Part shown: piece after piece, positions 1 to 9,950 of the stretch | Layout: each line of letters opens with the position of its first letter | How positions within the stretch are numbered: the first letter of the stretch is position 1 | DNA from: Neoceratodus forsteri | Lineage: Eukaryota > Chordata > Ceratodontiformes > Ceratodontidae | Length of the DNA: 64,000 nucleotides | Reading direction: 5' to 3' | Assembly (NCBI GenBank): GCA_016271365.2 | Contig: CM057454.1 | Span: 458,333,501 to 458,397,500, forward strand | Notes under the pieces: model-generated | The model's database searches: none | The model's input: only the letters and a program-made list of their open reading frames with translations | Told to the model about the DNA's origin: nothing | Program-made: the position numbers and the translations under genes

Positions 1-288
1 GACAATTGAGTCCCCCACCAGAAGCTGCTTCCTCCTCTGCTCAGGTCCTCTACCTCCCACCTTGAGGACTCCCCTTCAGATAACCCCCACATGCTGCCTT
101 GCCACCACTATGGGTGCCTCCTCATGGCAGTCCTGTCCTGCCAGAACAGTGAAGGAATTCTTTAGTGACACAGGCAGATGTTCCCCTGACTCACCCCCCA
201 ACCTCCTGGATCCCACCAAGATCCAGCTGGTCCTCCTCTGTCTAGGCAATCTCTGGAGCAATGGCAACAGACTCAGTGGTCCCTGAGT
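1..288 (-). pseudogene. CR1 LINE ORF1 fragment, start of SGNH esterase domain
   Basis: The minus strand reads an open stretch with LKNSFTVLAG, then RRKQLLVGDSIV just before the window edge. The GDS motif with hydrophobic lead-in is block I of the SGNH esterase domain of CR1-type ORF1 proteins; GDSIV carries the nucleophile serine. Upstream basic and acidic low-complexity residues match the linker usual before this domain. The domain runs off the left edge, so catalytic blocks III and V are not visible. It lies head to head with a plus-strand Tx1 fragment and is presumably a separate, truncated CR1 insertion. Family assignment rests on the motif and on similarity in layout to the better preserved ORF1 at 32646. 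Confidence 0.6.
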
Positions 289-289
289 G

Positions 290-1330
290 GGGAAAGAGGT
301 CCTCTGAATGCAGCGAAAGTAATGCTAAAGGCATGGGAGAGTTTCATTAGGAGACCCAGAATACAAAAGAATATCAGGAGATACAAGTGGTTGGCCTGGG
401 ATCGATTATTTGTCCCCAGTAATATAGACCCCTGGTATACAGAGCAGGCCAGAAGAGGGTTGCAATATCCAGCCCAGCCTTTAATAGGGAATACATTTAC
501 AGACAGTGTAGCAGAATTTGAATGGAGCAACTGTGATAGATTTAAATATTTTCAAATATGAGATTACGTGCAGGGGAGTGTAAGACATGCGTGACAACCA
601 CAGGAGGAAGAAATACGGGGTGAAGAGAGGGAGGATACCACATTGGTAACTCTACTTATTTATTTATTTATTTAGCTTTTGTTTACCAGGCAAGCACGCT
701 AGACAGTCAAGTGCCTATTTTCAGGTGCGACCCAGGAGAATTAAAAAGACAATAACAATTCAGAGACAGAGAAACATCTAGCCGTATTAACCTTATATAA
801 ATTTCTCAGACATGCTAGGCATATCTCAGCAGCTCACTTGAGACTGAAGTAGTAGATAGAGCAAAACACACCTTATGGAAAAACAGTGAAAGAGCATATG
901 GAAAGCTCCTTCGAGACATCTTCTTCCCTGAGGTGGCATGAATTTATGTGGAAAATTAAAACTAGATGTTTTCCCACCCTCTCAACGACAGCAAAATGGA
1001 AGAGGTTGGGGAGAGCTCACTGCTGGATGGATTGTTGGGAGACACACGCCACCCACACACACATTTTTTTGGACATGTATTGAAATTCAAGAATATCAGG
1101 AAGGTATAGAAAACAGATTGCAACAGCTCTTTTCCTTAGGAGAACCTCTGCAACTACCACATTTACTACCTGGCCTTAAGCCAACACTAATTAAGGGACT
1201 AGCAATAAGATATTTGTGGTTCATCTATGTAGCAGCAACATCTAAAGCTGTCACTAGACTCTGGCTAAGGGTCAACCCTCCACAAATACAAGAATGGGAG
1301 GCCATTATTGGGGAAATCACAGAGATGGAG
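290..1330 (+). pseudogene. Tx1/L1-like LINE ORF2 C-terminal region, first part
   Basis: Several conceptual segments fit the region downstream of the RT domain in L1/Tx1-type ORF2: WDRLFVPSNIDPWYTEQ, then FKYFQI followed by DYVQG across a TGA that is probably a decayed CGA (about 560), then THTFFWTC as in the Cys-rich block, and AVTRLWL..PPQIQEWEAIIGEITEME near the end. Upstream RT and endonuclease are absent. The frame stops at 1331-1333 only because a CR1 is inserted there; the missing tail is found at 19890. An antisense repeat tail interrupts it at 651-765. The protein would be a reverse transcriptase for target-primed retrotransposition; this copy is dead. Confidence 0.6.
651..765 (-). 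repeat. LINE/SINE 3' end with (AAAT)n tail, antisense
   Basis: On the minus strand this reads a CCTGGGT..CACCTGAAAATAGGCACTTG block followed by GACTGTCTAG and an (AAAT)n tail. The same roughly 85-bp 3' end occurs on the plus strand at about 30915-31003. Two copies in unrelated contexts, both ending in the same microsatellite, mark a retroposon 3' end. It interrupts the Tx1 ORF2 remnant. Confidence 0.65.
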
Positions 1331-1992
1331 TGACTCTCTTATCAGGTATTGTTTTCAGACCCTCATCTGAGGGGGAGGAATGGGACAAGGAAATGATAGA
1401 AAGCATCCTTAGAATGGCAGAAAAAGAGGGGATATTATTGATAGGGGACCTGAATATGCCAGATGTTAACTGGAGCACATTTGCTGCAGCCATCTCTGGG
1501 TCCTTCTCGATGCCCTTCAGGGGGGCATGCCTCAGACTGCTAGTGTTAGAACCCACTCAGGAGGGAGCAATCTTAGACCTGGTACTCTCAAACAGGGATG
1601 AAGAGAAGATCTCAGATTTAGAAGTGGGTAGCCATCTGGGAACAAGCGACCACCGAACAGTGTGGTTCATGGTAAACACAGCTGTAGAGTCAAGCCATAC
1701 AAAAGTGAGGGTACTGGACTTCAGGAGGGCTGACTTTGGCAAAATGGGAGAGTGCATAATGAATGCACTAGCAAGTTGGCAGGAAGGAGGGGTGGAAGAA
1801 CAATGGGGAAAAAATCAAAACTTCCATCACAGAGGCAACAAGCCTTTGTGTGAAACAAATAAATCAAAACAAAGGAAAAATAAACACTATGGTTCTCAAA
1901 AGGGGTGGCAGGAAAGGTTAGGGAGATAAAGATAGCATTCAGGAAGTGTAGGGACTCACAGAAGGAGCAGGACAGGGAACTTTATCAGTTAA
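1331..1992 (+). mobile_element. CR1 LINE copy 1, segment A (endonuclease domain)
   Basis: A 5'-truncated CR1 begins about here inside the Tx1 ORF. The reading frame 1294-1929 carries the second half of an APE-type endonuclease: VFRPSSEGEEWDKEMIES, the GDLNMPDVNW block and the SHLGTSDHRTVWF block with catalytic Asp-His. It aligns with CR1 copy 2 at about 40990-41650. It breaks off after CAGTTAA (1986-1992), where a TTAA-flanked element is inserted, and resumes at 9951. The last residues drift out of frame, so the copy is non-functional. Confidence 0.85.
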
Positions 1993-2137
1993 CTCATTGT
2001 CTCCTAGCAAATGGCTGTAGTCGGCAGTAAAATGCACTGGTGTATCCGAGGATGACTACAGAAGTCAGCTACTAACTTCCTGTATGTCCTGGCAATGTCT
2101 GGAGACCTCCCTTAATATATAATACAATATAATATAT

Positions 2138-2515
2138 ATTTGATTGCATAGCACTGTTGGAAAGGTAATTCTGTGCTGAAAAACGTTGCCGCTGATATTT
2201 TGTGTCTATCATGTATACTTTAAGAGTTATTTGCATTTGTTTAATGTATGGTGTATATTGCTGAAATTTTGTCCATCAAGACTCATCTAAGCACCTGGAA
2301 TAAAACACAATTTTTGGGTATCTCAGCCAGTTTAAAACAAAAACCGAATTGATTGCAATTGATTGCATAGCACCATTGGAAAGGTAATTTTTTGCTGAAC
2401 AACTTTGCTGCTGATACATTGTGTGTATCATGTATACTTTAGGAGTAATATGAATTTGTTTATGGTATGGTGTGTATGGTTGAGATTCATCCCTCAAACC
2501 TCACCAAAACACCCT
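2138..2515 (+). repeat. Tandem subrepeats of about 210 bp in the TTAA element
   Basis: Two direct copies begin with TTGATTGCATAGCA (about 2139 and 2359), followed by TGTTGGAAAGGTAATT-like and GTATCATGTATACTTTA-like blocks. A third diverged copy lies beyond the Harbinger at about 9737-9860, starting TTGCATACCACTGTTGGAAA. The shared blocks show that both flanks of the Harbinger belong to the same host element. Confidence 0.75.
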
Positions 2516-4416
2516 GGGTGGGATATTCAGAAATGCGCCAAAGGCATGTGCAACCCCAGAGCAGTGCAAGTCAACTGCACAATGGTGCAGTGACTGCGAT
2601 ATTCAATGGTTGTGCACTGCAACATGCGCCAGTGCAACACAGCTGAATATCACAAGCACTGCATCATGGCGCAGTGAAAGGTGTGCCAAGGAGCTACCAG
2701 AAATGTGCCATAGTGCAACCAGGGATGCGCAAGGGGCAGAAGAAGAAGCCCCAAGGCACAGCAGGAACAGCCACAGGCACAGCAGGGAGCCATGCAAGGG
2801 GGAAGAGGGGGCAGTGTGGGAAGGCGGGAGCACCAGACCAGGAACACTGGCAGGGACACAGCCAGCACACAGGTGACCACTGCACATGGAGTGCAGGCAT
2901 GCAGCCGGTGGGCCCCCCGGTGGAGGATGAAGGGCACAGGCGGCACTGACATCCAGGGGTGGGCACCCTAGGCCACCACACACTGGAGGGCATGTGACTG
3001 CCCAGACAACAACAAACCACACCCTGACACACAGCACCCACCACACACACGCCACACAGCTCGAACTGCCAGCCCAAGGCTGCCCCTAGGTACAGCCACT
3101 GACCGAGGGTCATGTCACCACCATGCACATACCACCCAATGACACAGGTACTCCACACAGTCACCCACCACACACTGCAGCATAGACCCACTCGCCAGCT
3201 ACAAAGCAGACATGGACACAGAAGGGTAAACAGGTAATAAATGTAATAGAACAATAGCAACACAGCTGTACAGAAAACAATAAACAAAAGGGGAGGGTAG
3301 GTGTAGGTGGGAAAGGGCAGGGGACAAGGCTTGTACAGGTGGATGGGGGAAGGTAGGAGAAGGAGGACAGAGGTGGGAAGGGGGCAGGGGAACATCATGG
3401 CCGGCCATGACTCGCTGACACCCGACGCCTCCCCATGTGCTGGTCCCATAACAGGATCCACCTGGTCTGGTCAGCGATCTCCATCATATGGGACGTTATC
3501 AGAATACTCTGCTGCAGCAGCCAGCAGTATAATGGAAGCCTGGAACCCCTCCGGACACCTATGGCAGAGGAAGGGACAGGTGATCAGTGCATGTCTAAAG
3601 TACCCTAGCCCCCTCTGTTGCAGAGGACAGTGGGAACACATGCCCCTGGAGTGACACCCCAGCCACCCAAAGTGGGTGAGCCTATGCCTGCTGCCAACCC
3701 AGCAACCCATGTCAGTGCACAGCACTGGAATCTGCTGCCCAAGGGCCACCTGACAGCACAGCGGCAGGCAGGTGGCATGGTGCTGTAGTGGAACCACAGC
3801 GGCACAAGTGGTAGCTGAATGCACACCCGGTCCACCAACAGCTGCCACACATGTGCAATGGCCACCCCACGGCGCCATACACACTGCACCATGTGCCAAA
3901 CACAGCTGCCATGGCACAAGGCACAGGGGACCAAGGCCGTACCCCCACCCCCACCGCCCACTCTGCACAACAATGTGGGAATGCACAGTGCCTGCCTGCT
4001 CACTGTGGCACTGCACACACTGGTCCTGGCACACCACACCCACCCAGTCCTCCACCAGCAGCCGATGGGCCCACAGCGGCCTGCTGAGGACTACCAGATG
4101 CCCCCGCCGCCCTGGCTCTCCTCTGGTTTTCGGGTCCTAGGATGGGAACACAGACAGGCACTCATCAGAACACAGCCACAGCATGAGACCACTGCCCACA
4201 CCCCCCAAGCACAGAGTGCACCCCGGCCTGGCAAGGCTGTAGGGCAGTGGTGCAGCACACCCAGTGACTGGCAATGCCAAGCCACAGGACACACAATGAC
4301 AGGCCACCCCCTGGCATGGCATACAGCCCTGCCTGCCCCATGGAACAGTGGACATGCACGGACACAGTCGGAGCACACTTACCTGGCCATGGCACGGCCC
4401 CCCTCCGGATGCACAC

Positions 4417-4842
4417 CTACAGCGCTCTCAGCCTCTCTGGGTCCCTCCTTAACAGGATCCCATACCAGTGGTGACACTGCTCCCTGGTATGCTGCACATC
4501 AGTGGCCTGGACGAGCCTGTCTGTGATGTCCTGCCACACCTCGGTCCTGGGTCTGTTGAGGAGCTCCTGGCCAAACAGTCTGGCAGCATGGGGCTCCACC
4601 TGGGCCACCAGGTTCACCAGCTCGACCTGGCTCCAATTATGGGAATGGGGCACTGCGCACTGTGGTGTGGTTCCACAGCAATGTAGCAGGCCAAAATGGT
4701 GCCCAGTAGCACACGTGCACAACGTGCTCGGGATGCACGCCTTGCAGTGAGATGCATTGCCTGCGGCAATTGTGCAGCTCCAGGGATGCACAGCATGGGC
4801 ATGGCCACACCAGCACTTGGGGCAGAGGTCCCTGGGGGACAT
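4417..4842 (-). CDS. Second Myb/SANT-like DNA-binding protein of the Harbinger (partial)
   Basis: The last 80 or so residues have the three-helix Myb/SANT pattern with regularly spaced tryptophans: NWSQVELVNLV, then VWQDITDRL, then CHHWYGILLRR. This resembles the Myb_DNA-bind_5 type used by Harbinger partner proteins, which bind the element ends and help import the transposase. The first half (to about 4670) is Cys/His-rich and probably not coding, so the real start is likely an exon edge or an internal codon near 4680. The frame stops at 4417-4419 (CTGTAG), and the following GTGTGC could also be a splice donor. It is unrelated in detail to the Myb gene at 5498 and is transcribed away from it. 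Being expressed is inference only. Confidence 0.55.
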   Translation of the reverse strand: MSPRDLCPKCWCGHAHAVHPWSCTIAAGNASHCKACIPSTLCTCATGHHFGLLHCCGTTPQCAVPHSHNWSQVELVNLVAQVEPHAARLFGQELLNRPRTEVWQDITDRLVQATDVQHTREQCHHWYGILLRRDPERLRAL

Positions 4843-4894
4843 AGGGCAGGGTGAGGTTCAGGTGTCAGCACGCACATTGTGCGCATGAACGCCA

Positions 4895-5120
4895 TTGGGC
4901 CCATGATGCATGTTGCACAATAGGGTCATGAAGGCACCACGCCCCATGGGCCCAACAGCACATGAGCACCATAGGCCCTATAGCTCCCTAGCACCTTTGA
5001 GTCTATGGTGCATGAGTGTCATAGGCCCTATAGTGCCCGAGCGATATTGGGCCTATGGTACCTGAGCACCATAGGCCCCATAGCACCCCAGCACCATAGA
5101 CTGCATGGCGCATAGGGCAC
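4895..5120 (+). repeat. Degenerate CATAGGCCC tandem repeats
   Basis: Imperfect units of about 30-45 bp, centred on CACCATAGGCCCTATAG-like words and their near complements, repeat at least five times between the two divergent Myb genes. The core CATAGGCCCTATAG is itself almost palindromic. It lies in the shared upstream region of both genes, so it could be promoter DNA or simply low-complexity filler. Confidence 0.6.
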
Positions 5121-5340
5121 GATGGCCCCTGTAGCACACCTTGCGCAATAGGTGGTAGCATATGCCATGGTGCATGTGCATTGGTGAGTGCACACTGCGC
5201 ATGTCACAGCATTGTGCAACAGCATGCACCACAGCAAGTCCATTGTGCAATGAGCAAGGGTGCAATCAGCCTATTCGCGGTGCAATGAGGACATTTGCAT
5301 GTCATTACAGTTGTGCATCAGCTCATTTACATGTGATGCG

Positions 5341-5349
5341 CTATAAAGG
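5341..5349 (+). promoter_or_regulatory. TATA-like box upstream of Harbinger Myb gene
   Basis: CTATAAAGG lies about 150 bp before the start codon at 5498. A donor-like CAGAG|GTATGT (5397) and acceptor TCCACAG (ends 5489) suggest a small intron in the 5' leader. Joining them puts a stop before the main start, which supports a non-coding first exon. Confidence 0.5.
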
Positions 5350-5497
5350 TGCCACACAACAGCACAGGCCATGGACCAGTATTGCAACCATCAGAGGTAT
5401 GTTACGCCTACCGAGGGGATGGCCAGCACAGGGTGCTGGATGGCTGTGGTGGGCTGCTGCAGCCAGTAACCACATGTCCATGTCCACAGGTAGCATC

Positions 5498-5920
5498 ATG
5501 TCCAAGCACGAGGAGGGTGAGGAGTGTCTGCCTGCCCGGAAGCACAGGCCCAGCTTTATGAGAGCAGAGGCAGATGCCCTGTTTGAGGTGTACCTCGACA
5601 GGGAACCTTTGCTGAGTGGCACCACTGGCACACCCCAGGCCAGGGCCGTGGCCTGGAAGGAGGTGGTGGAGGCCATGAACCAGCAGGGCAGCCACCAGCG
5701 GTCTGCACAGGAGTGCAAGAAAAAGGAGGGCACTGACAAGCATCGGATAAAGGAAAAGGTGGCGGCCATTCGGGCCGCAAGGTTGGTCACAGGTGGGGAC
5801 CAGGCCACCTTGCCACAGCTCATGGCACAGGAGGAGCTGGTAGTGGCCACCATGCGACATAGTGCGGTTGAGGGTGAGCTGGGTGGTGGCTTCCAGACTG
5901 GAGGAGCCCATCACCGCATG
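5498..5920 (+). CDS. Harbinger Myb/SANT-like DNA-binding protein, first coding exon
   Basis: The ATG at 5498 follows a likely acceptor site. The 141 codons begin MSKHEEGEECLPARKHRPSF and contain a trihelix/Myb-like domain: SFMRAEADALFEVYL, AVAWKEVVEAMNQQG, then a basic third helix KKKEGTDKHRIKEKVAAIR. Its first tryptophan is replaced by Met. The exon ends at an excellent donor (CATG|GTAAGT, 5921), and an acceptor TTCCCTTACAG ends at 5998. The expected role is sequence-specific binding of the Harbinger ends and transposase recruitment in the nucleus. The exon is intact. The downstream part is shifted in frame (see next entry), so a whole protein is unlikely. Confidence 0.75.
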
Positions 5921-5998
5921 GTAAGTATGGCAGGTGGGTGGATGGGGGGAAGGGGCCTGTTGAGTCAGCAGCTCTAACGCATCTGTGTTCCCTTACAG

Positions 5999-6860
5999 CA
6001 CTGGCTCACCAGTATGTGGTGGCAGGGGCACCTGCAGCTGTTGTGGGAACCCACCCAGCCCCAGAGGACCAGCCATCCACCTTCACAGACATCTGGGGGC
6101 CTGATAGGTTGTAGCACGCCACCGCTGTCCAGACGGATGTCCCGGGTGTGGTGGCAGATGAGGCTCTGGCTGTGTTCCAGTGAGACACCAGCCACAGCGT
6201 GCTCTGTGCAGAGACACAGATCGGGGCAGGGTCCGACACTGATGATGATCTGATCATAGTCCTGGACGGTGGGGGTCATGTTGGAGGGGAGACACCCATA
6301 CCAAACACCAGCACTGGTAGTGTGGCTGGTGGCCTGTTGGCAGTGGAACAGCTGCCCACCACTGCCCCTGTGTGTGGAGGCACAGTGGTGCAGGGTGGCG
6401 GGGCATCCGCACAGGTGCTGGCCAGTGCACAGAAGCCAGAGGGACAGCAGCAGCAGATGGATGTAAACGTTGGGAGGCCAGGTGCCACATCCACTGCCGG
6501 AGCACCTGTTATTGCCCAACCTCATGAGGACCCCACTGTGCAGCACCCACCTGAGCTGGGGGCCATGCAGCATGGGCGTATGACACCAGTGGGTTGGCAC
6601 CACGTCCATGCACCCCAGGGCGCTGAAATCTTGACTGAGCACACCAATTGCTATGGGCCTCCATGGAGCAACAGGTGCTGCTCATGGCTGGGGTGTGGGC
6701 ACTCTGTGCAGAGGTGCACCAGGCAGCCGAGTAGCATGAGAAGGGCACCGCACAGGTCCCGGAGGCCAATAAATGCCTGCAGGAGGACACGACCACAGCC
6801 CTGGACCACATTGCCAATGTGGTCTCGGTTGGCCTTGCCCCACTGGCTGCCACAGACACT
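5999..6860 (+). pseudogene. Decayed C-terminal part of the Harbinger Myb gene
   Basis: After the intron at 5921-5998, the frame following directly from exon 1 is unlike a Myb partner tail and stops at 6251-6253. A neighbouring frame reads plausible protein: AHQYVVAGAPAAVV, stops at about 6114 and 6181, then GAGSDTDDDLIIV and a Ser/Thr/Pro/Gln-rich tail. From 6663 a third frame gives MEQQVLLMAGVWALCAEV and LQEDTTTALDHIANVV, as in the C-terminal helix of these proteins, with one in-frame TAG. Two frame changes and at least three stops indicate decay, unless undetected introns remove them. Confidence 0.45.
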
Positions 6861-7599
6861 GCAGAGTGCACTGTCCACCCCATGGCCCTGGTGTCCGGTG
6901 ACGCCAACAGTGTCAACACCGGGCTCTGCTGTGGGTATCCCAGGCACACCTAGTGTGGGCTTGTTTGGGAGCCTGCAGACCCCTGTGAGGACCCAGTCAC
7001 AGTCCCATAGTCCCACCCCTGGGGGGCAGTTGCAGACCCCCCCATGGCTGTCACACGACCTGAGTCTGCTGGGCGGCCATGGCGTGGCCTTCTCCATGTC
7101 CATGGAGGCCGTGCATCTGCATGGCAGACCTGATGTGCATGCCTCTCTGTCTGCTGTCTGCAGCCACTGCCCTGTGTACACATGGGCATTTTGTTTGTGT
7201 ATGCATGGCACGGTCATGGCAGCCATGTGGTACACCACAGGCTGCCCGTGTGTGCACCTGCCCAGCCGCTGGCCCATGTGGCGTGTGCGTGATGATGCCT
7301 TCTCAACACTAGTTGTGCATGTGCACCAGTGCCCTGCATCTGATCCATGCCACGTGCTTGCGCCCGGTCATGTGTCTGCAGGTGCCACTGTGTGGGTGTA
7401 TGGGTGCGTGAGTGTGATGCTGTGCAGTGCTGTGTGGTGTGGTGTTACATGTGGCCATGCGGCACTGTCCCTCCACTGCCCCATGCCTGTGTGTGCATGG
7501 CCTTGGCCATGCCCACACCTGGCTGTGTGCCCTACCACTGTATTGGTTCTGTGCATGGGTGTTTGTCCACCTACCTGCATGCACCGTAGTGCTCCTGTG

Positions 7600-8845
7600 C
7601 TATTGTGTCTCACTGGTGGCATGCCAGCCGCATGAGCCTGGGATCCCTCCACCCAGGGGAGGCTGCCCACCACCTCCCGGTCCATCACCCACGTTGTTCC
7701 CACTACTGTTCCCCTCATCTGCCTCGACAGCTATCCCACGGTCAATGGCCATGTTGTGCAGCATGCAGCAGGCCAGGAATAGGCTGCAGACCTTCGAGGA
7801 GCTGTATTGTAGGGCACCACCAGACCTGTCCAGGCAATGGAACTGTACCTTCAGCATCCCAAACACACACTTAATGATGTTCCATGTGCTGGCGTGTGCC
7901 TCATTGTACTGCTCTTCCACTGGGGATGATGGGCGCCAGTAGGGGGTGAGCAGCCAGGGCCTGAGTGGGTAGCCACTGTCACCTGTGTGTGGGGGGAGAG
8001 AGAGAGGGGGGTGAGAGGGTTAGCCTGGTGCCCCTGTCACTGTGTCTCATGCCCCTCCCAGACACACATGGAGGTTCTCCTGCCCTGGCCACCCCGTCCA
8101 TGCCCTACTGTGCCCAGCTGCCCATAGTCTCACCATACGCACCCAGTATGTGTCCTGTGGGGATGTCCCCACTCTTGAACCTGTGGCACAGTGCTGAACT
8201 GTGCCAGATGAAGGTGTCATGGGCTCCCTCAGGGTGTGTGGCACAGACATTGGTAATGCATCCCCTGGCATTGCACACCACCTGGCAGTTGATGCTGGGG
8301 TAGCCCTCTCTGTTAATGTAGGCTACTCCCTCTGTGCCAGATGGCATGTGGATTCCCACATGGGTGCAGTCGATGGCTCCTAGCATGCCAGGCATACATG
8401 CTACCCTGTGGAACCCCTGCATGGTTGCTGTACACTCTGCCTGTGTGCTGGGGAAGTGGATGTGTTCCGCAGCATGTGGCAGCAGGACGTTGAGGAATTG
8501 TGTGAGGAGCCATGATGTGGCCAACTGGGTTCTGGCTGTGGTGTTCCCTGTTGGTCTCTGGAAGGTGCCCATGGTGAGCAGGCACATGACAGCTCTTACC
8601 TTTGTCTCCACTGTCAGGGCGTAGCTCCGTCTAGTGGGTGCCTGCATCTCCTCACTGCACACCTCACAGAGATGCCTCAGAAGCACCTGGTTCAGGTGAT
8701 ACTGGCCCATGATCTCTGTGTCAGCATGGCTCTCGTAGCTGATGCGGAGCCAGTAATGCCTGTTCCAGGCATACTGCTGAAGGGCCCTTCCACAGCCATG
8801 TTGCTCTGCCTCCTGCCTCCTCACACCCCTCATTATGGCCTCCAT
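7600..8845 (-). CDS. Harbinger DDE transposase, two exons, catalytic Glu changed to Lys
   Basis: Exon 1 runs 8845 down to 8134 and exon 2 from 7982 to 7600. Donor TATG|GTGAGA and acceptor CACACAG|GTGAC join in frame (LGAYG|DSGYPL), giving 364 residues, about the size of HARBI1-type transposases. A helix-rich N terminus precedes the DDE nuclease. The first Asp is in GAIDCTHVGI, the second in HPEGAHDTFIWHSS, and LRPWLLTPYW follows the junction. The third catalytic position, normally Glu in a NVIERTFG-like motif, reads NIIKCVFGMLK: Lys replaces Glu. After it come CCMLHNMAI and an acidic, Gly/Pro-rich tail. No stop or frameshift is present, so this is a young copy, but it should not cut DNA. The start is the only upstream ATG with family-like sequence after it. 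Confidence 0.85.
7983..8133 (-). other. Intron of the Harbinger transposase gene
   Basis: 151 bp with GTGAGA donor and a polypyrimidine tract rich in CTCTCTC leading to CACACAG. Splicing restores the conserved GDSGYPL motif, and total exon length is a multiple of three (712 + 383). Confidence 0.8.
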
Positions 8846-9089
8846 CTAGAATGGCCCACTGGACATGGCCCCTGTTGTCCTGTCACCCCCTGGGCATCTG
8901 GCTCCACTGGCCCCTCCAGCTCTGTGGGGCAGTGCCTGTCACTTGGCAGGGCCCCCTCCTGCGTACCCTGCCCCTGGCTGGGTTCTGCCTGCTGGCTCTG
9001 TCACCCACCCCTGTGGGTGCCTGTGTCACTCACCTTGGGTTTGGTGGCTCTGTTGGGTACCCACTGTCTCCCCCTCCCTCAGTGAGCCT

Positions 9090-9200
9090 CCTTGTGTTAC
9101 ACACTCCCTCTCACACTCTCTCTCTCACACTCTCTTTCCTTTTGTCCTTCTCTTCCACTCCCTGTCTTCCTCTTCCTCTCTCAGTCAGCCTGTCTGTCTC
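9090..9200 (+). repeat. Polypyrimidine (CTCTCACA)n tract
   Basis: Almost pure C/T with some A, in the 5' leader of the transposase gene when read on the minus strand as GA-rich DNA. Low complexity. Confidence 0.8.
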
Positions 9201-9251
9201 CCACTGTCCTGCTCCCCTCTGGCGCAAGTGCTCTCCTCTGACTTGCTCCCT

Positions 9252-9261
9252 GTTTTTATAG
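9252..9261 (-). promoter_or_regulatory. TATA box of the transposase gene
   Basis: The minus strand reads CTATAAAAAC about 410 bp before the transposase ATG and about 250 bp inside the right terminus. It is the only strong TATA element in that end of the Harbinger. Confidence 0.5.
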
Positions 9262-9950
9262 GTTCAGGTCTGCTCCGTGCAACTGGCAGTTGCTCCTCAC
9301 TTGTGCCATTGCTTGGCAGTTGAATATTGCACTGTGCCACATATTCATGGTTCTGCCCCCTGCCCTTGTGCATGCATACATTTCTATTGCACATTGGCAC
9401 ACTGTCACTTGCGCTGCACAGTTGCTCCCACTGAATATCACTCTATGGCGCATCTCCGCAGTTGTGCGTGCACAACCCTGTTGCACCATGCACAACCGCT
9501 TTGAATATCCAGGTCCTGACTATAATGGGGAAAATGATGTTTCATACTACAAAGATAGGTTCTTTTTACAAACATAATATTAAAACTACATCTAATGTCT
9601 GGATGCTTAATTTGGTGTTGATATGTTACATATTTCCCAACAAAAAAATGGCTTAGGTTGCCTTTTTTAGTGGAAAAAAATAATTATTTTTGCTGTTTCG
9701 ACCAGCATAGAAAAAAAAAAACTGAATTACTTATTAGTACTTGCATACCACTGTTGGAAAGGTAATTTTGAGCTGAGCAACTTTGCCACTCATACTTTGT
9801 GTCTCGCACTTATGGTTCTTGAGCTACTGGCATTTATTTGCTGCATGCTGACTATGGCTTAATTTTGCTTAGAAAGGCCCATGATTCACTGTTAATAGTA
9901 TACAGGAGACAAGAGGTGCACCTTCAGAGAGCTCCTATGGAGGCAATGAG

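Larger units (their letters stand above)
2521..9510. mobile_element. PIF/Harbinger DNA transposon, about 7 kb
   Basis: The element has inverted ends: GGATATTCA at 2521 and TTGAATATCC at 9501-9510. Both are followed inward by runs rich in TGCACAA and TGCAACC motifs. Inside are a minus-strand Harbinger transposase with one intron (7600-8845), a plus-strand Myb/SANT-like gene (5498 onward) and a second Myb-like gene on the minus strand (4417-4842). Harbinger elements encode just these two protein types. Base composition is distinctly GC-rich compared with both flanks. The target duplication is unclear: flanks read CTGGGTG and AGGTCCT, and a small insertion near the left end may hide it. Long non-coding stretches at 2600-4400 and 6870-7600 are low-complexity TGCC/CACA-rich DNA. 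Confidence 0.85.
1993..9950. mobile_element. TTAA-flanked, piggyBac-like element, interrupted by a Harbinger
   Basis: The element is bounded by TTAA at 1989-1992 and 9951-9954. Its ends are inverted: CTCATTGTCTCC at the left and the complement CTCATTGCCTCC read from the right, 11 of 12 matching. CR1 copy 2 (about 41647) has CAGTTAAAG with a single TTAA at this point, so it serves as the empty site. TTAA duplication is the hallmark of piggyBac elements. No piggyBac transposase is visible, so it is taken as a non-autonomous relative. Its own sequence is only about 1 kb (1993-2520 and 9511-9950). A TA duplication with one longer base in each repeat (ACTCATTG) is an alternative reading. Confidence 0.7.

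Noticed and set aside
2603..3461. Long open frames on both strands (up to 255 codons)
   Set aside because: Low-complexity TGCC/CACA-rich DNA inside the Harbinger; Cys/Leu/Pro-biased translations in several frames at once, no motif.
3471..4055. 194-codon minus-strand frame
   Set aside because: Overlaps equally long frames on the other strand and has a Cys/His/Trp-rich random composition; no family resemblance.
6199..7635. 478-codon plus-strand open frame
   Set aside because: Only the first part (to about 6640) looks like a Myb-protein tail; beyond that it is GTGTG/TGCC-rich DNA translated as Cys/Trp/His runs, and better coding sequence lies in another frame from 6663.
8865..9323. 152-codon Ser/Leu/Pro-rich frame
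   Set aside because: Translation of the CTCTC polypyrimidine tract in the transposase leader.
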